Assembly (NCBI GenBank): GCA_015179045.1
Contig: WHUZ01000116.1
Location: forward strand, 62,001 to 126,000
Length of the DNA stretch: 64,000 nt
Direction of reading: 5' to 3'
Source of the DNA: Kalaharituber pfeilii
Lineage: Eukaryota; Ascomycota; Pezizomycetes; Pezizales; Pezizaceae
The notes beneath the pieces were generated by a model. The model was given only the letters and a program-made list of their open reading frames with translations. It was not told the DNA's origin and made no database searches. The stretch's first letter is position 1. Each line of letters begins with the position of its first letter. Of the stretch, positions 1-8,562 are shown piece by piece. Both the position numbers and the translations under genes were made by a program.

Positions 1-317
1 ACACCCCTCCCGAATGCAGATGGTGCGGTAGAGACCTCGAAAATTTCGACCACATCATGAATAGGTGTGAAGCGTGGAAGAAAAGGCTACCTAGAGGAGA
101 GGCGGGGCTAAAGGAGTTGCCAAGTTCTGAGGAGGGGGGGGAGAGAACATTGGCGGAGGTGCTGGACTGGGCGGCGGAGTAATCTGTCATAATTCCATTT
201 TATTTCTTCATCCGTTATTTATCTTTCCGTTTATTATCCTTCATGTATCTACACCCTTGCCATAGCCTGCAAGGCGGCATGCGAGTAATGAAAAAAAAAA
301 AAAAAAAAAAAAAAAAA
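1..317 (+). mobile_element. 3' end of LINE-A (Tad-like) retrotransposon
   Basis: The left edge of the window lies inside a LINE on the plus strand. It holds the last codons of ORF2, about 110 nt of 3' UTR, the class-A terminal hairpin (around 257-284) and a pure A tail at 291-317. The hairpin here has the inner stem GCCT/AGGC instead of the usual GCCC/GGGC, a compensated change. The 5' part and left TSD lie outside the window. Confidence 0.88.
3..182 (+). CDS. LINE-A ORF2, C-terminal zinc-knuckle end (partial)
   Basis: The reading frame is open from the window edge to a TAA at 180-182 and encodes about 59 residues. A CCHC-type knuckle is visible (C-x2-C-x9-H-x4-C, beginning CRWCGRDLENFDHI), and the protein ends EVLDWAAE. 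The longer LINE-A copy at 27.4-29.4 kb ends similarly (EILDWAGKE), which identifies it as the tail of a reverse transcriptase-RNase H polyprotein. In Tad-like LINEs this knuckle follows RNase H. The N-terminal part is outside the window, so activity cannot be judged. Confidence 0.85.
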   Translation, partial: TPPECRWCGRDLENFDHIMNRCEAWKKRLPRGEAGLKELPSSEEGGERTLAEVLDWAAE

Positions 318-660
318 GACCATTCAGTCTGTAATGTGAGTAAAGCTATACAGTAGCTATATACAGAATATACTCTAACTTCTACGTATACCTCATTCTC
401 TAATGTTTACGGTTTTTGCTTGCTGATTTTACAACCGCCAGCATCGCTTTCCATTACCCATGCAAAGCTTGACCATACTGCCAAAGCCAACTTTGTTGCA
501 CCAGATTTTGGTAACCCAAATTCCAGAAGACTGGATTTCGGTATCAGATGACTGCAGGGAATCGTCGATGCAGGATCAAAACTTGAACTGCACAACTGAA
601 GGAATCATCATCACCAATACCGGTGATTGGAATGTCTGTCCCCCTGCAGTACTAGTGAAA
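318..660. other. unassigned spacer
   Basis: Short overlapping reading frames occur on both strands, none with a recognisable domain or transposon terminus. I see nothing I can name here. Confidence 0.5.
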
Positions 661-1010
661 GAAATTAGTATACAGTCAAGCGATACAAATAAGAAAAAAG
701 TACTTACCTGAATACCTGCAAAAAGCGCTGCTCAATGAGAAAAAAGTCTAGATAGGTATCCGAAGATATAGCAAGGTTTATGTTAAATCTATGTCCAAGT
801 AGCCTGAAGGTGGCCCCTGAATAGCCTCGTAACCAGCCCTCCTGCCTCTGAATTGCTTGAATGGCCTGAATGGCCGGGACCGGCTGACCGGCCTGGACCA
901 ACCTGGGTGGCGTGGGTGGCCTGGGCGGCGGCCTGGCCGGTTGGGAACACTGTTCGACGCAGGATGGTAGCATTGGCATACTATGGCAGCATACGTGTAG
1001 CATGACAGCA
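661..1010. repeat. dispersed repeat R, copy 1, with GC-rich GGCCTGAATGG block
   Basis: The first 170 bases recur at 56.68-56.80 kb and 57.24-57.31 kb with scattered substitutions (shared landmarks: TATACAGTCAAGCGATA, AAAAAGTCTAGATAG, ATGTCCAAGT). From about 840 it becomes GC-rich, with repeated GGCCTGAATGG/ACCGGCCTGG words ending near TTGGGAACACTG. The same GC-rich words recur at about 3510-3655 and, inverted, at about 39832-39890. No coding sequence or terminal repeat was found, so the element type is unknown. Confidence 0.55.
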
Positions 1011-1154
1011 TCGACGCAGCATAACAGGCCCTTCAGTGTAGATCCTTCAATGCTTTAGCCGTATATAGAATCAATATACTTTTTAAAATGAGTAGTCACA
1101 TTGGATGGGGACGTCGACACATAGAAGGCACTCCCTCCCAACTATAGAGGATTA

Positions 1155-1330
1155 CAATTGCATCCTAACCGTACAGCTGTGCAATTGCATCCTGACAGTA
1201 CAGCAATACAATAGCGTCCTGACAGGACAGTAGTGCAGGTACATCCTGGCAGTACAGTCATACAATAGCGTCCTGACAAGTAATGCAAATTGCATCGTGA
1301 CGGTACAGCAATGCAAATCCCATTGCTTCC
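1155..1330. repeat. 27-bp minisatellite, about six units
   Basis: Successive units start near 1155, 1182, 1209, 1236, 1263 and 1286 and share the core CAAT.GCATCCTGACAGTACAG. Most units are 27 bp, one is about 23 bp. Because 27 is a multiple of three, frames through it look periodic, but there is no other sign of a gene. Confidence 0.8.
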
Positions 1331-1639
1331 TAACAATGGAAGGCCGGATATGTGTCTGGAAGGGGACAGCAAAGGTCTGCATCCAGACACCACATTTTAG
1401 CTTTAGCTTCTGGGTATTAAGAGCAGTAATGTAGTACCCAGGCATCGCAGTCAGATAGCTGCGCACCCCGGTTGGCAAGTCTGCGTCAGAACCGCTAGTG
1501 TCGTCTGACGCTCAGGACGCAAAAAATTTTCGTTCCTGATGGAGTTAACCAACAAGTTAATTGCTACACTAAGTGCAGGTCAGTCCACAATAACACACAG
1601 AGGGAAGTGGCTCATAGTTGCAAGGCCCGACCGAGAGGC

Positions 1640-2056
1640 ATGCTGCAAGGGGAGGGAGGTGGCCACCGGGAGTGGGGTGCGCCAAAGGATAAAGGCGTGG
1701 GGGAAAGAGAAGAGAGAGATAGAGGGGTTCGGAGGAGGAAAGGTCATGGAGTGGAGTAGGGTGGCGACATCAAACTTCACTGCATTGCGACTAGAGCGAG
1801 GAAGGTGTGCTATATAGTTGAAGAAGCTGGGGGTGGCGGAATCGGATAGGTGCAGGTGTGGGGAGGTGCAAACGGGGGAGAATCTCGCTTTCCGATGCAG
1901 AAGCCAGGAGAACCGCCCAGAAGGTTTTGAGAGGTGGAACGACATGGGAAAGGATTGGAAAAGAAAGGCGGAGAATGGGGAGGAATATGACATTTTAGAG
2001 AATTTCTTCGCCGGGGTCAAGTTCTACAAGGTAGGAGAGCGCGGGGTCAAGTTCTA
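1640..2056 (+). pseudogene. LINE-B ORF2 C-terminus with one nonsense codon
   Basis: The frame encodes the RNase H-distal end and a Cys-rich knuckle (CRCGEVQTGENLAFRC) of a LINE ORF2, then a conserved ending with KRKAENGEEYDILENFF. It is interrupted only by an in-frame TAG at 1815-1817. The same ending occurs at 36190-36260 (plus) and, inverted, at 63480-63700, so this is a multicopy LINE family. The class-B tail found on the 36.2 kb copy is missing here. A short tandem duplication (GGTCAAGTTCTA words) follows at about 2020-2075. Confidence 0.75.
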
Positions 2057-2241
2057 GAAGTTAGGAGAGCGGATGTACGTAGAAAGTTAAAGAGAGGCAT
2101 GCTGCAGCGAACGATAAAGTGGAATCAGGAGAGAGGACCTTAAATGCCGATACTACTGATACCAATACTGCGATATCTGTGCGGCTAATGCCTGTGCTGC
2201 TGATGCCCGTACTCTGCTGCCGATGCACGCACTCTGTTGCT

Positions 2242-2490
2242 TTTTTTTTTTTTTTTTTTTTAATTCATTACTCGCATGCCGCCCTACGGGCTATGGCGAG
2301 GTTTTATTTAAAAGGAAAGTAACTAACTAAACTTAAATACATGGGGCCCGCGGGTCTGTATGTGTGTTGCGGGGAAAACGGCCAGCAGCCTGTCTTATCT
2401 CCTTCCTCTCTCCGGCTCGTACTGGCTCGCCTTGAGCCATCTCCCTCCAAGTCGCACCCTGTCAATGTCTTGAGGGTCCTCCAAGTAGAC
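2242..2490 (-). mobile_element. gag-only LINE derivative, 5'-truncated copy
   Basis: A poly-T run (the tail read in reverse), the class-A hairpin and a 3' UTR are followed by the C-terminal codons of a gag-like ORF1. The insertion is bounded by a 10-bp TSD, CTCTGTTGCT, at 2232-2241 and 2491-2500. One of five copies in which ORF1 is joined directly to the 3' UTR with no ORF2. Confidence 0.85.
2395..2490 (-). CDS. gag-like ORF1, C-terminal fragment
   Basis: The fragment encodes the conserved ending LGGRWLKASQYEPERGRR and stops at 2395. Equivalent endings occur at 30860-31057, 35151-35403, 55239-55479 and (degenerate) 29940-30078. Upstream codons were lost by 5' truncation at insertion. Confidence 0.75.
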   Translation of the reverse strand, partial: VYLEDPQDIDRVRLGGRWLKASQYEPERGRR

Positions 2491-2500
2491 CTCTGTTGCT

Positions 2501-3213
2501 GCAGTTACTCCTGCTGGTAATAATAAAGAAAGATTTGCTAACCCACAAACACTATATAAATTAACACGCAAATCACACAATGTGGGGAAGAGGTAGTAGC
2601 AAATAGAGGGGACAGGACCATATAAATATATTCGTTTAATCCTGTATAAAATAAGGACGTGAAAGGTAAAACAAGAGTCGCTGCAAGAGAAAAAATACAA
2701 AGCAGCATGACCCAACTACGCCAAGACACACCAGGCAGCCGAAGGCCGCGCACATAACTTGTTAATTGATATTTTTAATTACATGCATTCTATAAAAGAA
2801 ATAAATCCAGATTTTTTTCCACAAAAATGGATCGCCGGCCACTAAAGTACTCTATATAATCTTTTTTTTTCGTGCACTCGTACACGCAGGGTTCTACGCC
2901 ATTCTGAAATGGAAGATAGAAATAACTTTTACAATATGCTAGTGGCTCTGTACCAGGTCTGCTTGGCTTTCGTATGCCAAGCCCGCCTACATGGGTTAGA
3001 ATGGACGTCACCAAGACCACCGACCCTATTGAAGCTCCTGGTTCCATCAAGTTTGCATGCTGTCCTCAAGCTCACCTATGACTTGGCTCACGCCAAGTGA
3101 ACAAAGAGCCCTCTCACTGTTATCAGATCTTTTTCCTCGATATAGAAATCTCTGCAGACCTTCTCGACAGGCTTGCCAACTTCCTATTTCTACTGATAGT
3201 ACTGAACCTCCCA
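2501..3213. other. unassigned spacer
   Basis: No domain, terminal repeat or RNA gene recognised. Reading frames are short and overlap on both strands. Confidence 0.5.
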
Positions 3214-3510
3214 CTATCCACAGTCCTTCCCTATTTGGTGTCTCCACTGGCGTAGCCCCTTGTTTCCCAGAATTCCTGCGAGAGTGGATACCCTCCTCCT
3301 GCTCCCCAGGTATTCCAGTGGTCTGTACGACAGCTGCAGTCTCTTCCTCTCTTCGGCTCTCCCCTCTTTGGCATGCTGTCTAATACCTGCCTCAGTCACC
3401 GTCTCGTCTTGGTATTGCATTGCCGTGGCGACCTTCCCCGCCATGTCCGCCCTGGTGTTGCCCTTGACTTCATTATGCGACTTCACCCATAGCACTGCTA
3501 CGTCGTGGTC
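3214..3510 (-). pseudogene. LINE-A RNase H fragment
   Basis: On the minus strand the motif WVKSH..VKGN.RAD matches the end of the RNase H domain of LINE-A (WVKSHIGIVGNSKAD at 27.4-29.4 kb). It is followed by the conserved linker ETVTEAGIRQ..A and TLAGILGNKGLRQWRHQIGK. It stops before the zinc knuckle and has no hairpin or poly(A). At 3510 it abuts GC-rich repeat R words. An old, broken LINE copy. Confidence 0.75.
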
Positions 3511-3655
3511 CCCCCGGGCAGGCCTGAATGGTCTGAACCGGCCTGGCCTGAATGGCCTGGACCAGCCTGAAACATTCAGGCCGCCTGGACCGGCATGGGT
3601 GGACCTCACGGCCGGCCTAGATTTCTATGGCCGGCCCGTTGGGAACACTGGGTCG
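3511..3655. repeat. GC-rich GGCCTGAATGG block (repeat R type)
   Basis: Dense repetition of GGCCTGAATGG, ACCGGCCTGG and CCGGCC words ending with TTGGGAACACTGGGTCGATG, close to 840-960. It produces proline/arginine-rich frames on the minus strand that should not be read as genes. Confidence 0.6.
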
Positions 3656-4300
3656 ATGTGTCCATTTCTCTTGGTGCGACTTTGGTCTTATCTGCCTCTT
3701 GGTTCTGTACCTTCAGTTTCATTTCTTCCTCGCTACGTTTACTGTTTTAGCCCTCCGAAGTCGATGGCCTCCATCTTTTCTGGTGCTGCCTCCTTCTCTT
3801 GTATATCCACGATCGGTATGAGAGGAGTGGGCATTGCAGCTTAGTGCCCCCTGCCCGTGCTTAATTGTACAGGTCCATTCACTGGTGTCGCGCTTAGTTA
3901 TACAGGTCCATTTGGTGGTGTTGGTGGGCTCTCGGTTACCAATGGAACCAACATCTGTCTTAGAGCCATAGTTCTTCTGAAAGTCCTCCTTCATCACGGT
4001 GACTTCGTTCCCTTGCTTCATTACCAGTCCTGTGGTCGCCCGACGGTCAACTGCAATGATGTCGGTGCGGGCTGCTGTGTTCGTTTTCCCCATTGCCAGT
4101 TCCTGGCTGCTGCCTCATGTGTGTCCCATCCGACTGGTCCGTGGGCCTGGTTTATACCCCTTCTTGCATCCACCAGGCCCCACATGGCTCGAACTATCTC
4201 TAGTCCTTTTCTCGCGTATATGTCCTCCACCTTGTCGCCCCGTTCCTGTTCCATTTCAGGCCTTCAAAAGCCCAGTCGCTAACTAGGTTGCGTCTCTGGG
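3656..4300 (-). other. unrecognised low-complexity reading frames
   Basis: Minus-strand frames here (about 3719-4093 and 4021-4254) are Thr/Arg-rich with imperfect repeats (TKWTCITK..SEWTCTIKHG). They could be a degraded ORF1 or 5' region of a LINE, given the RNase H fragment just downstream on the same strand, but no motif supports it. Confidence 0.3.
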
Positions 4301-4859
4301 TAGTGACAATTCGTCTTCTCTCTCTTATATGCTTTCTTTCTCATGGTCATCTTCCGTGCTCTGTGTCCTGGGACCACTGCTCATATTTCCCTCTCCTCTA
4401 ATTCTCCTCTTGCTGCCGCCTCATTGATTCTAGGCTCGAGCTTCTCCTGTCTCTAATATATCTGCATACCCGCTGCCTGATCCACCGCCCTCGCTGCAGG
4501 CCGACCTTACGGTGGTCAATGTCCTGAGGGTTAGCCCTAAGATTAGCCAAGAAAGCGCACATGAACATAGCTAGTTGATTGGTTCGCTACTGTAGCTCTT
4601 CTCTTTGCCAGCTCACATCCAATGTCAATCTGATCTCTCGACGGCAACCACCATCCTCACGCCACAACCCCATCCACCCCAGACCCCCTCACTGTGTATC
4701 GACCGCGAGGAAAGCAAGTTAGGCCCTCTCTCCGGGTGAGTCTGCCGTCCCACCAAAAAACCGTGCCCACGCCCTCACTGGGCGTATTTATCGGCAGTTG
4801 GTTCTTAAGGGACTGGAATTTAGCAAAGGGGCTTAAGGTGCAAAGGCGGAATCCCAAAC
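4301..4859. other. unassigned spacer
   Basis: Pyrimidine-rich to about 4500, then mixed sequence. No domain or terminus recognised. Confidence 0.45.
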
Positions 4860-5830
4860 GGTGGCCCCGAAAGGCGTATACAAGGTCATCTCTGTCTTAG
4901 AGGCCAAGAACTTATCCTGGAAACGGAAGACTCTGCTATTGCGTGGTTCCGTCATAGGAGGGGACAAGATACCTAAGCGGAACCACGCATATGGGTCACT
5001 GCCATAGGCTGGTAGCCTGTATGCGGGGTTACGTGGAAAAAAAAAAAAAAAAAAACTAAGCGGAAGCCTAGCTTGGTGAGATCCCCCCCTCTAGCAGTGC
5101 GCCCAACACTACTACCATCAGAGCAAGGGATACGGGCAGAGGTAGAGGATGAAGGATGGAAAGCAACGCACTGGTGGGTGCAATGGAGAGATGGGCTGGG
5201 GCAGGGTACGGCAGAGCGGAAAGGCGGAGTCGATTTCCCTGGGGACGAAAGCCACAGTCAATGATGCAGAGCTAACAGCGATGGCCAAGATAAGGAGGAG
5301 GAAGAACTGATGCTGCTCACAGACTCTCAGGTGGCAGTTGGAAAGTTGGCCAGGACGGCAGAAGGGAGGCCAAAACCGGATGGAGCCAGCAATGCCTGGA
5401 GAGCAGCATGGGAAGAAACGGGTAGCCAAAGGGCTAAGGGATGTGGTGGTCACGTAGGTTAAGGTTCATAAGGGAATAGAAGGCAATGAGGAGGCAAACA
5501 GGTCAGTCCGGGTAGGCACTGACTTACCTTACGACGAGGAGCCAGAAATGGAGGGGAGGCATGAGGATAATGGCCAAGAGACGCTGGACCAAAGGGAGGA
5601 ACAGGCTCCCGATGGGTTGTAGGCCCCTCTAACGGCTGGGCCAACTGACAAGCACATTGGGGGGCGGATAGGTGGAAAGGGATTGAGGGTGTGGAGGTTC
5701 AAGGGAGGGAAAGCAGATAGCCCGGAATGCAGTTGGTGCGGGATAGAGAAGGAAGCAGGAGACCACATATGAGGCAGGTGCGAGGTCTAGAACGGAGATG
5801 GCCGGGAGGGCTGGAGGTGTTTCGAAAGGC
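4860..5830 (+). pseudogene. degenerate LINE RNase H and zinc-knuckle region
   Basis: Fragments in shifting frames retain LLTDSQVAVGKLA (RNase H DSR/Q-type motif), an A-W-R-AAW-EE segment and a knuckle beginning PECSWCG, followed after an in-frame stop by a GRCE-type half. At least four stops or frameshifts break it. A 74-bp class-C tail retroposon (4983-5056) sits inside it, so the LINE was in place first. Confidence 0.6.
4983..5056 (+). mobile_element. class-C tail retroposon, 74 bp
   Basis: CCATAGGCTGGTAGCCTGTA hairpin, then GCGGGGTTACGTGG and an A tail. It is flanked by the exact 10-bp TSD CTAAGCGGAA (4973-4982 and 5057-5066). The same tail ends the LINE-C copy at 30.3 kb. Confidence 0.88.
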
Positions 5831-5867
5831 CTCAACCTTTCTTTCATTACCCATCTTCAATCTGTGC

Positions 5868-6780
5868 CCATACGGACATCCTCGTGCCCCCGCATGGGAG
5901 AAACTAAACCTCAGGAACGCACTCTGGGCAGTCAAAGCCACGTCAATTCTCTGGGGCCAATGGCTAAGGTCTGACGAGAAGATCCGCGCCGACTACAGTG
6001 CCGGCATTATCCAGGGAAGCAAGGAAATTCTGGCCCGAGTCAACAAGGGCGAAATTACTTCGGTTCAGGGATTCGAGCTTGCAGTGGATATGCGAAACAA
6101 TACCTTGCTTGATGCAAGGAGACATTCATCACCGGTTGGCTTGCTGGCTGCGAAGTGGATGAAGCCCAGGGGGCTGACACAGGAGGAGGTTACATACTTT
6201 TCTATTTCCTCGCCATAGCCCACAGGGCGGCCAGCGAGTAATGATATAAAAAAAACAAAAAACAGGAGGAGGTTTTGGAAAAGTATACGGATGTGAGGTA
6301 TGGTCAGAGGGTCTTCGCCGATCTGACTGAGGTAGAAGCGGTCGAGGTGAGTCTGAAAAGATTCTTCTGACATAATCGTTAAATGCTGACGCACCGCTCT
6401 GGGTACGCAGGCGTACAAGGACGCCATTGCAGCGGCCTCACATGCAAAATTTTGAGTAACTCTCGCCGCAATTCTTGCGGACCTAGGATCGGACGTTCTG
6501 CATGTTATTGCTGTGGGAGCCACAGTTCATGCAATCCACAAATCTCCAAATTGGAGATTTACACTCTGGAGACAGGTTAATGCCTTGTGGTCTGCAGCCA
6601 TCGTCGGTGGGAAGTTGGGAGCGGATTGATGGAGCTAGCAGGCAGCCCCATTTGTAGCACCCTGGGTGTGGTGGGGGATCGTTTGGTGGAGGACTGGCAG
6701 GTAAAGTGCTGGTGTCTCTGTGTTACAGCAGAGTTCTTTGGTCAGTGGGTGGTGCGATGGCAATGAGCACGCTTGGCAAT
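5868..6780 (+). pseudogene. decayed gene, glycine-rich hydrophobic C-terminus, family not named
   Basis: From about 5868 a frame encodes a charged helical segment (motifs ATSILWGQWLRSDEKIRADY and NKGEITSVQGFELA). It continues past a class-A tail insertion (6192-6262) to ADLTEVEAVE, then a plausible 64-nt GT-AG intron (6347-6410; CTGAC branch-like site at 6386). The next exon has an in-frame TGA after HAKF and further breaks, and ends in a Gly-rich hydrophobic stretch (GSPICSTLGVVG). Proteins with a WGQWL..DE.IRA.Y helix and glycine-rich membrane-like tail exist, and some resemble membrane-active bacterial proteins, but I cannot assign a function. Clearly broken by a TE and several mutations. 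Confidence 0.5.
6192..6262 (+). mobile_element. class-A tail retroposon inside a host pseudogene
   Basis: CTCGCCATAGCCCACAGGGC hairpin half, then GCGAGTAATGATAT and an interrupted A tail. TSD CAGGAGGAGGTT at 6180-6191 and 6263-6274. The host reading frame resumes exactly after the second TSD copy. Confidence 0.9.
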
Positions 6781-6839
6781 ACCTGGCCCCTTCCTCAGCT
6801 ATTCGGCGAGGATATTTGTACTATAGACGTATAAAGTTT

Positions 6840-7222
6840 TACCATCAATATATCTGTTGCAACTAAAGCTACAACTACTATGACTACTACTACTACTAAA
6901 ACCGCTATTGCTAATACTACTGCTACTACTACTAATTCTATCAAACTTGATATAGAATTATTACTACAACTTTCAAGTACTAAGTCTATATCTTTTGCTA
7001 GAGTAAAAAACTATAACTAGTTAAGAAGATAGTAAAGGATATATATATAGGTTAAATTAAGTATTGAATAAAAAGATATAAAGTATTATATAGATAATAA
7101 AGTAATTAAAAGTCTTAGTAAAGGTACTTAATGAATTTAATAGTTACTTGTTTTATTTAATAAAACCAATTTATATCTTATACTTTTTTAATTAAGTCTC
7201 TTTATTTATACAAGTACTGTAA
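6840..7222. repeat. AT-rich block, RIP-like
   Basis: The sequence falls abruptly to very low GC, with ACT/TAC-type trinucleotide runs near 6860-6930 (Thr-coding-like ACTACTACT) and long TATATA stretches. Consistent with a heavily C-to-T mutated transposon remnant; no frame survives. Confidence 0.6.
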
Positions 7223-7227
7223 GAACC

Positions 7228-7898
7228 TGTCACGGCCCACGCCCTACAGTCTCCGCACACTAAGCCACAACCGCCGGCAAGCCATGACCGCCTCCCGCCA
7301 ACAGCCGGCAAGCTCATAGAACCGGCTAGGTATAGGTAGCTAGCAAGCTGCCAGTATAGCCTGCCTGCCAGTACAGCCCGCCTGCCCGTACAGCCCGCCT
7401 GCTAGTATCGCCGCGTGCCAGTACAGCCCGCCTGCCATGAAAACTCTGCCTTCACCACCCTGTTCTTACTACTGTCCTCGTCGCTGCTTCTACCTTTGTA
7501 TTATGTTTCTTAGCTAACAAACCTATCATGTATATATAGGCTCTATCTTGCCTTCATGTAAATAGTTCCTTCTCTCCTTGTCTCTTATCTTGTCTTCTTA
7601 ATAGACCCACATGGTTCCTCGCAGTCTATATGTTCTTGTTATTCTTGTCAATCTCTAGATCTAATTCAGTACCTGATCTTCTCTGCCTTTTCACTATAGC
7701 CTGCCATCGCCACTGAACTGGAACCGCTGAACTGCTCCTGTCAAGCCTCTCCTGTCAAGCCTCTCCTGTCAAGCCTCTCCTGTCAAGCCTCTGCTGTCAA
7801 GTTTGTCAGGCGGCTGCCACTCAGCACTTGCAAAAACTACTGTTACCCTGAACCGGTCGTATCCCTTAGCAGCACCCCGCCCGCCGCCGCGCGTGACA
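7228..7898 (-). mobile_element. solo LTR, short-minisatellite allele (671 bp)
   Basis: Begins TGTCACGG and ends GTGACA, a TG..CA terminus inside a TGTCAC/GTGACA inverted repeat. It is the reverse complement of the LTR at 47493-48508, recognisable through most of its length (shared landmarks: GGTCTATTAAGAAGACAAGA, CTGAACCGGTCGTATCCC in one orientation). It carries only about five GGCAGGCGGGCTRTACT-type units where the other copy has over twenty, plus four CTCCTGTCAAGCCT units. No internal retroelement sequence adjoins it and no TSD is preserved (GAACC versus GTATG). Strand follows that assigned to the 47.5 kb copy. Confidence 0.75.
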
Positions 7899-8562
7899 GT
7901 ATGCCTGGTTGTTCATCGCTATACGACTATTCCCAATTTCATGACGACTATCCAAATCTATTATGTAAGGAAGTACCATATTTAGACAGTTGCCGTAAGG
8001 AATCTGGACTTTTTTATATCTATTCTTCACTCCAAGCATGCCAAAATATACTAGCTTCTATCCAAATATTTATTTTCCCGTCTATTAAGGTATTACTACA
8101 ATGTGAGGAGTACGGCACGGCGTATGTATACGCTAGATTGTTAGGATAGCCCGGCTTATATCAAACTTAGGTTATTGTTATATAGTGATGAAATAGTATC
8201 TCTTCGCATAAAGTAATTCTAGATACTCTAGTAAAGCAGGACAAAATGCCGAGGTCTACATATATAGATATAAATAATGTGTTATGCACCCCAGCGTGCG
8301 GACGGCCACTGGAACCCATTCTATGCATTAAAGGTTACGAGTTCGAGTTTATGAACGATTTGCTTAATCAGTGAAATTCGAAATGGCATTGTTAACGAGT
8401 GAGTAGTTAAATAATGATGAGTGATCTCAGTACAGGAACAACGTGTGCATAGAAAGAATCAAATCGGGCTAAAGAAAACTATGGGGAAAATGCATATAGC
8501 AATCTGTGGTTACGACATTTATCCAGTGTTCCGAAGCAGCATTGTGGCTGGGTGCAGTAAAA
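7899..8562. other. unassigned spacer downstream of the NLR gene
   Basis: Moderately AT-rich. It lies between the solo LTR and the 3' end of the minus-strand receptor gene and presumably contains that gene's 3' UTR. No clear poly(A) signal or other feature could be fixed. Confidence 0.45.

Noticed and set aside
3511..3844. Proline/arginine-rich frames and a 194-codon plus-strand frame
   Set aside because: They run through GC-rich repeat words and the antisense of a LINE fragment; no start context, domain or codon pattern supports a gene.
7228..7898. Full LTR retrotransposon between the two related LTRs (7.2 and 47.5 kb)
   Set aside because: The LTRs are 40 kb apart and inverted, with no gag-pol between them and a private TSD at one; they are separate solo LTRs.
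8338..8360. GTTCGAG word considered as a tRNA T-arm
   Set aside because: No paired acceptor, D or anticodon arms could be drawn around it.
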